A stretch of 64,000 nucleotides of DNA from Wolfiporia cocos. Lineage: Eukaryota > Basidiomycota > Agaricomycetes > Polyporales > Phaeolaceae. The notes below the pieces were generated by a model. The model was not told where the DNA came from, did not search any database, and saw only the letters and a program-made list of their open reading frames with translations. Shown here piece by piece: positions 40,632 through 49,980 of this stretch (position 1 is its first letter; every line of letters starts with the position of its first letter). A program made the translations under genes and the position numbers. Location of the stretch: assembly GCA_029448655.1 (NCBI GenBank), contig JACCLO010000001.1:496001-560000 (forward strand). Direction: 5' to 3'.

Positions 40632-43299
40632 ATGTCCTCAACCTCAACGGTCACAGTTTGGTATCTTCGAAACGATGGCAAAGCGAACCCAAGACACATC
40701 AATGTTCCTGGAGATGCTCTCATCGACGAGCTGACAGATGCCATTGGCGACAAGCTAGGGTTCTCACAGGTAGAGAGAGAGTCGTTGAACCTGTGGAAGG
40801 TATGTGGCGACCTCATGCCGCATCTTGATGACCCTCACACCCGCTTAGCCCAATGAGGAATTACCCATCGTAGATGAGGCAGGCAACAAGGCACGGACTG
40901 TCTGGAGCAACAAGAAGGAGGCAGCCAATTACCGCCTTGATGCCATTGCAACTGAGTTGTACCCTGATGAGATTGTCGACGCCACCCTACCGCTTACCCC
41001 CGGCAAGCGTTTAGTGCACGTCATTGTTCAGACCGATGCGCACGAACGTAAGTTTTGCTGTTACATGACATCTCGTCGCAATCATGACGACATTGAGTAA
41101 CGTAGACGGCGAACATGCAGAGTCTATATATCTCAACTCACGCCTTGTCAGAGAATACCAGGCCTGCTTCGTCAAAGTGACGAGCTGGGCGACATTCGTC
41201 GAATCCGATTTAGAAGAAAATAATGTAAAGGGTATAACGGACCCAGCCCCAGACTTCGTCACGGAGTTCGAAGAAAAGCTGAATTACAAGCCATGTCTGG
41301 CCCATGATGTGCGCTGTATCCTTGACATACCAATCTGCTTCTCGAATCTGACAGATCAATACAGGCACATACCGCGTCCGACAATATACAAGATCCTCAA
41401 TGTCGGGCATATTTCAGGACTCGCAACATAACGACTTCTCAGAACGGGCCATCCGAGGGACCGACTGCCGAGGAGCAGCCGTGGCGCTATGCCGAGCGAC
41501 TCGAAGTGATGCATGTCGCGGATGTTGCGAACGAGGAATGGGAGAAGTTTTGGCGAAATCCTCAGAAGCCCGGAGAGGTCAAGGAATTTTTGGTGAACGC
41601 GATCTTCTTCCTCAGGCTCATGCTTCATATCCCAGAGGACAGAATGATCACTGCTCAACTGTACGTGTTCGCTCGCTCGTCTCCTTCAGTTATGACTTAG
41701 CGTCGTCTCTACAGAAGCAGCACTCCGTGGCCTTTCGATATTATCACGCAGTGCACCACTGTTCAAAATCTAAAGCCCGGGGAGCGACTCCGCACGTACA
41801 GACCTAAGAGCGACTTCCTCGTCGCGAAGTCAACTCTTCCTCGACTGCTGGTAGAGGTTGCTTCGACAACAGCACAACAAAGGTGGCCAAAGGACCTTGT
41901 CCGGATGCTTCTGGCGGGCGCCGCTATCGTCCGCTTTGCAAACAGTTTCTTGAGCGCGTTCAAGTCGAAGAAGAATTTCATCATCACTGCTGTCTACATT
42001 CACAAGCAAGGCTATGCAAGTCGCTATACTCTGTTTCAGAAGGAGGGCGACCATGAGGTATGTTGCGCTTTGTATACAAGCAGGTTCGCATACTGAGTTG
42101 CTGCAGGTCAATTACATCAAACACGACCTTTCCTTAGACAAGCCAGTTGACCGCGTTGTGTTTACGCTCCAGTTATACAACCTCATTCACATGCTCGGTG
42201 GGGGCAGCGAGGAGGAAGACCATGACACAAGAACCAATCTTTCGCAACTTATGGAGAAGATCCAGGAGTTTGATCAGCATTTTCACATGCAGTCATTCTA
42301 CAGCAGTAGCGCTCACGGGACATCGAGGAAACGTCCTCGCCACGCCGAAGGCGGCAGCGGTGCAGGTGCAGGTGCAGGTGCAGGTGCAGGTGCAGGAGCT
42401 GAAGCCGCAGATACAATAAACGACCACATAGAGCTCGGAGCACAAGACTATGTGGCGGAATCGCTATTCGAGGTGCGGCAACCCCTTTTTATTTGTGATA
42501 CACCGCGCTAACGCTTGACCTTCAGACGCCGTCGAAGATTTTCACCGTGCATCAACGGTCGGACCCTGACAGGAAACTTATCGCGAAGAAAGTTCACGAG
42601 AATTCGAACGAGCTAGAAATCCTCAAATTCATTGCTGACCGGAAACCGAAGCCTGAACACGTTGTCTCATTGATCGATTCATTCCATGGCCAGTCCGGGT
42701 CGTGGGTTATTCTGCCCAAATTTCCGAGTTCTGTTCATGACTGCCTCAGAAACGCTCCTCGTGAGCTTAGTGGCAATGCCACACAAGTCTGCTGGGGCCT
42801 GCTCAAGGGTCTCGCGTACCTTCACAAGCTTCGTATTGCTCACAGGGATATCAAGCCCGCCAACCTTCTTGTCGACCAGAAATACCGCTTGAAAATCATC
42901 GATTTCGACCTCGCTATTCGAATGAAGAACGACGACGAAGAGGTCAGTGACTATTGCGGGACGGTGGGTTGGTTGGCGCCCGAGGTGGCGGACGAATGGC
43001 CGATGTATAGTCCGATCAAGGCTGACCGGTGGTCGTGCGGGCGCGTTATACAGTACCTTCTTGACGAACTCAAGCGAGAAGACGAGCCCTTGAAGAGGAT
43101 GGCGAAGGAGCTGATGGCGAATGATCCCTGGATGCGGCCGTCACTGCTCGAATGGTCCACGTGGGAGGGTGCACCACCGACACGCCAAAAGTTGAAACGT
43201 CCGATCGAAGTCGATAGAGATTGTGCAACGCTGAAGAGGCCCAGATATATGGATGGCGTGCTCCGATGTGCAGCGCTGCGCAGCACAAGTCGTAGCTGA
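40632..43299 (+). CDS. Crinkler-type protein with nuclease-like domain and C-terminal protein kinase
   Basis: Proposed exons: 40632-40799, 40849-41047, 41106-41401, 41443-41660, 41715-42057, 42107-42472, 42526-43299. All joins keep frame, giving about 787 residues; only the donor at 41402 (GTCGGG) is weak. Residues 1-120 resemble the Crinkler (CRN) ubiquitin-like header: VWYLRNDGKANPRHINV, SLNLWK, then RLVHVIVQTD. Residues about 300-400 resemble a PD-(D/E)xK nuclease-like core: KSDFLVAKSTLPRLLVEVAS followed by DLVRMLLAGAAIVRFANSF. A Gly-Ala linker follows. Residues about 530-750 form a kinase: Lys in RKLIAKKV, Glu in NELEIL, HRDIKPANLLV (about 635), DFD instead of DFG (about 655), GTVGWLAPEV. 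CRN proteins occur in oomycetes and fungi and are linked to nuclear action or genome conflict. No signal peptide is seen. It appears intact. Confidence 0.75.
42359..42394 (+). repeat. Hexamer microsatellite (GGTGCA)6 in the Crinkler gene
   Basis: Six in-frame units encode an alternating Gly-Ala linker between the nuclease-like and kinase domains. Length variation would change linker length without frameshift. Confidence 0.85.
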
Positions 43300-43618
43300 G
43301 GTGCGTTGATCCGCTATATCTATATCTCGACTTTTGCTGTGCAGTGTATGCATATATTTTCTACACTCTGCTAGTCTGTTTGCGGTCGTGGTACGCACGC
43401 TAACTTCACGGTGGTCACTAGGTCCACGAAGTGGAGGAGTTTGGCCTCGCGCGACATTTCCAATCAATATGTCATACGAGACGTCGTTAGATCTGGATCT
43501 TGGTAATACAAGCATAGTATTAGTATTACCGCTCTGCCGCTGGGAACCTGTATGCACTAAACATAATTGATGATTTCTCTTCCTACTCTTGGTCCATCCC
43601 TCTGCCTTGCCTTCCAAA
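43300..43618. other. Intergenic stretch, no gene seen
   Basis: 3' flank of the Crinkler gene; only short antisense frames. Confidence 0.5.
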
Positions 43619-43745
43619 TAGTGATGTGCAAAGCACGGCTCAAAGCCGTGAGCCGGGCCTGGCCGAGCCGACTTAAGCCGGGCTGCAGGCCCGGCTTGGA
43701 TCGTGAGCCGGCCGTAGCCGAGCCCTGGAGCCGGCGGCTTTAGGC
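43619..43745. repeat. GAGCCGG-rich element, possibly a DNA-transposon end
   Basis: It begins TAGTGATGTGCAAAGCACGG and continues with many direct and inverted copies of AGCCG and GCCCGGC (agccgtgagccgggcctggcc and similar). Such sequence is typical of subterminal regions of some hAT-type elements, but no second terminus or transposase is visible. Confidence 0.4.
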
Positions 43746-44023
43746 GCGCAGCTGTGGTGTTGTTAGAATTAGCGAAAATGGGCCCTTTGGTTTAAGATTT
43801 TGCATCAATTCACCTTATATGATCTCAACGACCATTACAATGACTTGTGATCTGCTAACACGGTGCAGAACGTGGTGACTACCGTTGCGATCGGGGTTGT
43901 GATCAAGATCTGAATTTTCGGTCAACATCACAAGCAGCTGTAAAACCACTTGTAGATCAGAGCAACAACAAATAGTAGACATATATGCATTCTGAATATG
44001 TTGTGCTGCCATTTGAGCTGCTG
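43746..44023. other. AT-richer stretch, no gene seen
   Basis: It lies between the GAGCCGG-rich repeat and the E4 LTR. Nothing recognisable. Confidence 0.4.
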
Positions 44024-44678
44024 TGACACAAGACTCTACTACTCACTCTATGCTTCGGCTTAGAGGCTACTTGTACAGCGTAAGCGTCTTCTGTAGTCGT
44101 CGGTAGGCAAGAACGTAGGAGTAAGCGAGTAAGCAGCAGGCTAGGCGGTTGGGTGGTTAACCCGTAGGCAATTGTTTATGAATAAAGCTAAGTCTCTAAC
44201 GACTTAGCGAACCAGTATATATACATGCATTTATAAGACCCCTAACAGCCTTATTACATAATCTACTTCGGTACGTATTCTACTACAGGACCCCTGTCAT
44301 TATGGGACTGAGTAATACGTGGTATAGGTATATGCCGATCAACCGGGATATAGGTTGTCGGCGTTGTGCGTCGCCCAGTAGCGTTAAGGGCGCTATGTCT
44401 TAGTAAACCGACGCGTGACATTGTGCGCGGTCTGCTGACGTTGTGGTGCTGATGTGATACGGACGAGATGTCCGATTGGCTAGCGGCTAAGCTTGTGATA
44501 TGCACGGGAACAGATCCGTGATTAGATACTGTCGTCATGGGAGATAACGCGGCCATCAATCGGCATGAATCTAACTATTCGTTAGGTGCCGGGTTATGAC
44601 GGGTTATAGGACATATTGTGTAGATAATTGCTATTAATACCAGGAAAATTGCAGTAAATGCAGGGAAATCTTGTGACA
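44024..44678 (-). repeat. E4 3' LTR, family F3 (655 bp)
   Basis: Minus strand: TGTCACAAGATTTCCC at 44678 to TTGTGTCA at 44024. A polypurine tract (cccccccc on plus, 44679-44686) follows on the internal side, as in E3. TATATATAC lies near 44218. Confidence 0.75.
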
Positions 44679-44841
44679 CCCCCCCAGTTGTTCAACGACC
44701 CTGTTGAAGTATTATAAAACCTGCTTGTAATGATAGCTGGACTCTATTGTTACGAGCTCGTTGATGCTTTACGCAGATTTTCTTCGGTTATCCCGAATAT
44801 ATTGAACCTTGTAGACTTGATATGCTTATGGCTGTAGCATG
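44679..44841 (-). mobile_element. E4 internal 3' end, left of the E3 insertion
   Basis: The sequence ccagttgttcaacgaccctgttg matches the untranslated segment between pol and 3' LTR in E3 (tttcaacgaccccgttgag). E4 continues at 54503 after the E3 insertion (duplication GCATG). Confidence 0.65.
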
Positions 44842-45461
44842 TAACACAAGATAACACTTACTTGATATGTTCTTGGTAGTTGCTGGTTAGGCAAGGGATA
44901 AGCAGGTGTTAAGCAGGATACGTTGAGTGGTTAACTCGTAGTATGAATGCAATGAATAGAACTGAGGCAATAGCGCTCAGCAAGTCTAGTATATATACAT
45001 GATAAATAAGACCCCTAACAGTCTTATTAGATAATACTAATGTCCGTATTCGTATGTACAAGTCCCCAGGTACCTAAGTACTTAGTAATATACGATAAAT
45101 ACATATGCCGATCAAAACCGGGATATAGAAAGGCGGCGTAGGCCGCACGAATGGCGTTTCGCGCTCTTTGTCATTACAAAGACGGGGCGTGACCAAAGCC
45201 CGGTCCGCTGACGTTTATACGCTGACTGCTTCCGGACGGAACGTCCGATTGGCTAGAACTAGACATGTGACTGATGGTAACTACTAGTGATAAGATAAGA
45301 CCGTCGTTACGGGAGATAACGCGGCCATCATTCGGCACGTATGTAACCGTTAACTTATGAACCAGATAAGCTAGTTATTGGTCTAGAAAGTCGTAGATAA
45401 TTCGTAGAATTGCCGGAAAAATAGTAAGAAATATAGGGAAACTAGGAGAATTCTTGTGACA
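44842..45461 (-). repeat. E3 3' LTR, family F2 (620 bp)
   Basis: TGTCACAAG to CTTGTGTTA on the minus strand. The polypurine tract is at 45465-45475. Confidence 0.95.
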
Positions 45462-45552
45462 TTACCCCCCCCCTTAGATTTCAACGACCCCGTTGAGAGT
45501 AGAAGTAGTGCTAGAGCCCATTGAAGGGTTAGACTTTACGATTTTTCCACTT

Positions 45553-48500
45553 TTATCGTCCTGTCGATCCAAAACCTTGTGTACCGCGCGTAGTTGGCTT
45601 GTTGAACTGCTCGTTGTAGGGCCCACTTCCATGTAGGTGAGGTCGAATTTCTTTTTCGAACTTTTCCTTGGTCATGGATTCCTGTATTTCGGGCGTGATT
45701 GCTACTTCGCAGATTAGCTGAGCAATTCGGTCGCCTTTCTTTACTTGGTACGGGTCTCCAGTGAGGTTCATCAACATGACAAAGACTTCTCCGCGGTAGT
45801 CATGGTCTATTACACCTGCGAGGACATCGATGCCCTTTTTCGCAAGTCCAGACCTTGGCGCTATCCGACCGTATGTCCCATAAGGAACTTTGATACGAAT
45901 ATCGGTGGGGACCGAGGCGGATTTCCATGAATTAATTAGGATATCCTGTGCGGCATATAGATCATAGCCGATCGCATCGGTTGTTCCCCTGGTCGGTAGT
46001 TTGCCATTGACTCCTACTTCGATTTCTAAGTCTTCGTTGAACTCAACATCGGAATGTACCCATTGCCCTGTAAAGGGGTCGCGCTTGTAGTACACTTTCG
46101 GTTGTGTAGGGTCGACATCGTCTCGATATTGGGGCCAATCATCGGGCCAGACACACGTGTCTGAGTCCCAATCTGGCGAGTCAGGGTCAAAGACGGCTAT
46201 AGTCTGCCGTGTTCCGCCGAGTCTAGTTGATCGGCGAAGGGGTTGATTTGGGTCGGTACTAAGGGCTGAATATTTTGCCTTGTACTCGTCCAGTATCTCC
46301 TTAGCGTTAGCCAGGTGTTCCTCGATTTCCCACGTATCCTCCGCAGGTCCGGTGCCTTTCCAATGGATAAGGTATTCCCACCGGCCGCGTCGGTTACGAT
46401 GGTCGAGAATGGCTTCCACTTCCCATTCTTCCGGGTCTTCCATTTCCATTGGCCTGTCGGCCGCTGGGGAATGACTTTTCTGACCTTCGATGGTTGATTC
46501 CTTGTACATGACCAGTTTTGAAGCATGGAACACAGGGTGGTAAGCCCTATATTGTGCGTCCATGTACACCTTGAACGTTACCGGTCCCAATTTCTCCGTG
46601 ATTCGGAATGGGCCGATGTAGCGAGGGGCTAGACTTCTTTCGGTGTCTTGCCAACTTCGCACGTCCACGAGTACTTTGTCGCCCACTTTGAAGGGAACGA
46701 CTTGCTTCTTTTGGTCATAGTACCAGGACCATCTTTTGGCTGCAATTTTCATTGCCGCCTTAGCTTTCTCTTGTGCAGAGAACCGTGTGTTCGCAATTTC
46801 TACTAAGTCTTTGTTTCGACTTGGCTCGAAACTGCTTGGTCCTGCAATAGGGTGACGACCTAATTCCACCAGGAATGGGGATTCCTTGGTAGTTTCGCTG
46901 GCTGCATTATTGTACGCAAATTCCGCTGTCGGCAGGAACTCCGACCAGTTATCTTTTTGGTACGTGTTAATATAGCACCGTAGATACTGTTCGAGTATTT
47001 GATTCACTCGTTCGGTTTGTCCGTCTGCCTGCGGATGGTACGCAGTAGTCATCGACCTTTGAATTCCCAGCAGGGTGCACCATTCACCAAATAGTTTTGA
47101 GGCAAATTGTGTCCCTCTGTCCGATACTATCTGTTTCGGCAACCCATGTAAGGGATATACCTTTTGATAGAGTATTGTAGCTAGGTCTTTCGTTGAGAAG
47201 GTGTTTTCTATTGGGAAGAACCTTGCTCTTTTGGTCAACCGATCCACTACGACCATGATCGCGTCATGCATTCCCGATGGGGGTAGCTGTGTAATCAGGT
47301 CTATTGTCACCACTTCCCACGGGCCTGACGGCACCGGTAAGGGTTGCAGGGGGCCGTACGGCTTCTGCGGGTGGTTCTTCATACGTTGGCATGTGTCACA
47401 TCCGTCTACGTATTTTTTGACGTAAACGAACATTCCGGGCCACCAATAGTTGCGGCTTAGCAATTCGTACGTCTTGTAACGTCCGAAATGCCCAGCTGAC
47501 TTGTGATCGTGATGATACTCGACCACTTGCCGTCTGATATCCGCTGGTGTAGCTGGAACGTAGACTTTGCCTCTTCGGAGGAGTAACCCTCCTTCGTAGT
47601 TCCATTCTGATAGGTCTTTTTTGAATTCACGAGGGCCGGATGAGAGCAGCTCCTTGTAATCCTTTGTGACCTTGTCGTCTAGCAATGCTTTGCGAATCTC
47701 TCGGAGTATCGATTCATCTTCCGATTGTGGGGCAGCATGGGAGGTATCAAGAGCCATTGCCATGTACTCTTGCTCGAACCACTCAGGTTTCAGAAGAACC
47801 TGGTCGCGATTGTCGAGATCCACCCCCTCCTCATGGTCTGGCCGCCTGGACAGAGGATCCGCGGTTAGCATTGTTTTGCCAGGTTTGTGCTTCATTTGGA
47901 AGTTGAAGCGTGAGAGGTACAGTGCCCAGCGGGCTTGTCGTCTTGTCAGTTTTTGCGCCGTTTTGAAATAGGTCAGGTTTAGATGATCTGACCATATCTC
48001 GAATTTTTCAGGGTGTCCCTCTAGGTAGTGTCGCCACTCCTCTAGAGCCCTGATGACAGCCAACATTTCCTTGTCGTAGATCTCGTAGTTCCTTTCCGGG
48101 GCACTTAGCGATTTGCTATAGTACGCCACGGGGTGGAATTTTTTATCCGTAGGATCTAACTGAGATAGTACTGCTCCGGTAGCGAAGTCTGACGCATCTG
48201 TTTCTACGCGGAAAGGCTGATCGTGCGACGGAATTCGAAGCACGGGCGCTTTGGTGAATGCTTCCTTTAGGGTTTGGAAGGCATTTTCCTGCTCGGCGTC
48301 CCAATGCCAAGCTTCTGACTTTTTGGTCAGCATGGTGAGTGGTTTGGCTATTTTTGAGAAACCTTCTATGAATCGCCTGTAGAAATTGGCAAATCCAAGG
48401 AAGGCTTGAACCTCTTTGACCTTAGTAGGTCTAGGCCAGTCCTGAACTCCGGCGTACTTCTTCGGATCCATCATGATGTTACCATCGGATATGATCATTC

Positions 48501-49980
48501 CTAGGTATTCGATGGAAGATTGTTCGAAGAAGCACTTTTCGGGCTTCGCATACAAGTCCGAGTCCTTCAGGGTTTGTAGAACCCCTTTGGTAAGTCGCCG
48601 ATGTTCCTCCATATCATTCCCGAAAATCAAGATGTCATCTAGGTAGACAACCACCTTGCCGGTGCGAATGAACGGTGCGAGGATAGAATTCATCATCGCT
48701 TGGAACGTTGCGGGGGCATTGCAGAAACCGAAATACATTACCGTTGCCTCGTATAGTCCACGGTGTGTAATAAACGCCGTCTTCCATTCGTCACCTTCCT
48801 TGATGCGGACATTGTTATATCCCCATCTAAGGTCAATTTTGGTGAAAATGGTCGCATGGGACAATTGATCGATGAGGTCATCGATCCGAGGTATCGGATA
48901 ACGATTTTTCACGGTTATTTCGTTTAGCCTCCTGTAATCGACAACCATCCGCAGTCCTCCGTCCTTTTTGTGGACGAAGAAAACCGGGGATGCCATCGGA
49001 CTTTCGGATGGTCGAATGTAACCCTTCCGTAGTTCGGTGTCTATCCACTCATCCAAGCTATTACGCTCTTGGGGAGACATTTTGTATGGTTTTACCGGTG
49101 GAGGAAGCTGCGCATCTGGTTCAAGCACTATGGCGTGATCCCAGGGCTTCCGTTCCGGCATCCTCTCTGACGCCTTTTGTGAGAACACCGTTGGCCCATA
49201 CTCTTGGTATTGTTCGGGCACTAACGATCGCCATTTTTCAATGTCTATCGGTGGTGTGTTTTCCTCACGGTCGTCTGCTTCATCGAGGTCTTTGTCAAGT
49301 ACCTCGGCTACCAACTGTGTCAGCAGGTTCATTTCCTCGTCATCAAGGGTTGCCACCCAAGCGATCAAAGGATTTTCGGGGTCCTCCTCTCCTAATATGT
49401 CCACGGGAGTGTCCCAAATCGAATTTACTTCGATGATTTCCTTTTCTGGGAGTTCGACTGCTTCCTCCTCAGAAGGGCGGTTGCCCTTTTTTCTGGCATA
49501 GGGTTGGTCGTGTGTACAGCGTGCATATTCCATTTCTCCTTTCCTCCAATCAAAGGTAGGATTGTGGAGACGCAACCAGTCATAGCCAAGGATTAGGTCT
49601 GGTTCTAGGTGCATGACCGTCAGACCTATTTTTTCCTTGTGTGTGCCATGTTGCATAAATGCTTTTACTGATTGCGTTAAGCGGCCGGCGACGTTTTCTG
49701 TTCCGTCTGCGTTTGTAACCGTAATAGGAAACGCTAGTTTGTCGGTGACCAGCTTATGTTTATCGACCAATCGTTGTGATATGACCGATATGGTTGCACC
49801 GCTGTCGATTAGAGCCAGAGCCTGCACTTTTTGCCCATATACCCAGAGTGTTACTTCGACACGGAATGATCGAGCGAAGTCGCGCGCATCGTTGCCAAAA
49901 ATATGATACATTGACTCGAATACACTCTTTACAGCGGGTACGGGACTAAAATTACACGGGAGCACAAGTGGGCAGGTCAT
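45553..49980 (-). CDS. pol: E3 Pol polyprotein: PR-RT-RNase H-IN-chromodomain-dUTPase
   Basis: 1475 residues from the ATG at 49980, same length and domain order as E2 Pol. I can see only scattered substitutions (for example WVATLDD for WVSTLDD near residue 210, VLEPDAQ for VLKPDAQ, KPTTRGTQ for KPTKRGTQ at the end). Protease LIDSGAT, RT YLDDILIF, integrase HHCC and DDE motifs, chromodomain and all five dUTPase motifs are intact. Several differences change charged or catalysis-distant residues, so both copies could be functional. Confidence 0.95.
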   Translation of the reverse strand: MTCPLVLPCNFSPVPAVKSVFESMYHIFGNDARDFARSFRVEVTLWVYGQKVQALALIDSGATISVISQRLVDKHKLVTDKLAFPITVTNADGTENVAGRLTQSVKAFMQHGTHKEKIGLTVMHLEPDLILGYDWLRLHNPTFDWRKGEMEYARCTHDQPYARKKGNRPSEEEAVELPEKEIIEVNSIWDTPVDILGEEDPENPLIAWVATLDDEEMNLLTQLVAEVLDKDLDEADDREENTPPIDIEKWRSLVPEQYQEYGPTVFSQKASERMPERKPWDHAIVLEPDAQLPPPVKPYKMSPQERNSLDEWIDTELRKGYIRPSESPMASPVFFVHKKDGGLRMVVDYRRLNEITVKNRYPIPRIDDLIDQLSHATIFTKIDLRWGYNNVRIKEGDEWKTAFITHRGLYEATVMYFGFCNAPATFQAMMNSILAPFIRTGKVVVYLDDILIFGNDMEEHRRLTKGVLQTLKDSDLYAKPEKCFFEQSSIEYLGMIISDGNIMMDPKKYAGVQDWPRPTKVKEVQAFLGFANFYRRFIEGFSKIAKPLTMLTKKSEAWHWDAEQENAFQTLKEAFTKAPVLRIPSHDQPFRVETDASDFATGAVLSQLDPTDKKFHPVAYYSKSLSAPERNYEIYDKEMLAVIRALEEWRHYLEGHPEKFEIWSDHLNLTYFKTAQKLTRRQARWALYLSRFNFQMKHKPGKTMLTADPLSRRPDHEEGVDLDNRDQVLLKPEWFEQEYMAMALDTSHAAPQSEDESILREIRKALLDDKVTKDYKELLSSGPREFKKDLSEWNYEGGLLLRRGKVYVPATPADIRRQVVEYHHDHKSAGHFGRYKTYELLSRNYWWPGMFVYVKKYVDGCDTCQRMKNHPQKPYGPLQPLPVPSGPWEVVTIDLITQLPPSGMHDAIMVVVDRLTKRARFFPIENTFSTKDLATILYQKVYPLHGLPKQIVSDRGTQFASKLFGEWCTLLGIQRSMTTAYHPQADGQTERVNQILEQYLRCYINTYQKDNWSEFLPTAEFAYNNAASETTKESPFLVELGRHPIAGPSSFEPSRNKDLVEIANTRFSAQEKAKAAMKIAAKRWSWYYDQKKQVVPFKVGDKVLVDVRSWQDTERSLAPRYIGPFRITEKLGPVTFKVYMDAQYRAYHPVFHASKLVMYKESTIEGQKSHSPAADRPMEMEDPEEWEVEAILDHRNRRGRWEYLIHWKGTGPAEDTWEIEEHLANAKEILDEYKAKYSALSTDPNQPLRRSTRLGGTRQTIAVFDPDSPDWDSDTCVWPDDWPQYRDDVDPTQPKVYYKRDPFTGQWVHSDVEFNEDLEIEVGVNGKLPTRGTTDAIGYDLYAAQDILINSWKSASVPTDIRIKVPYGTYGRIAPRSGLAKKGIDVLAGVIDHDYRGEVFVMLMNLTGDPYQVKKGDRIAQLICEVAITPEIQESMTKEKFEKEIRPHLHGSGPYNEQFNKPTTRGTQGFGSTGR

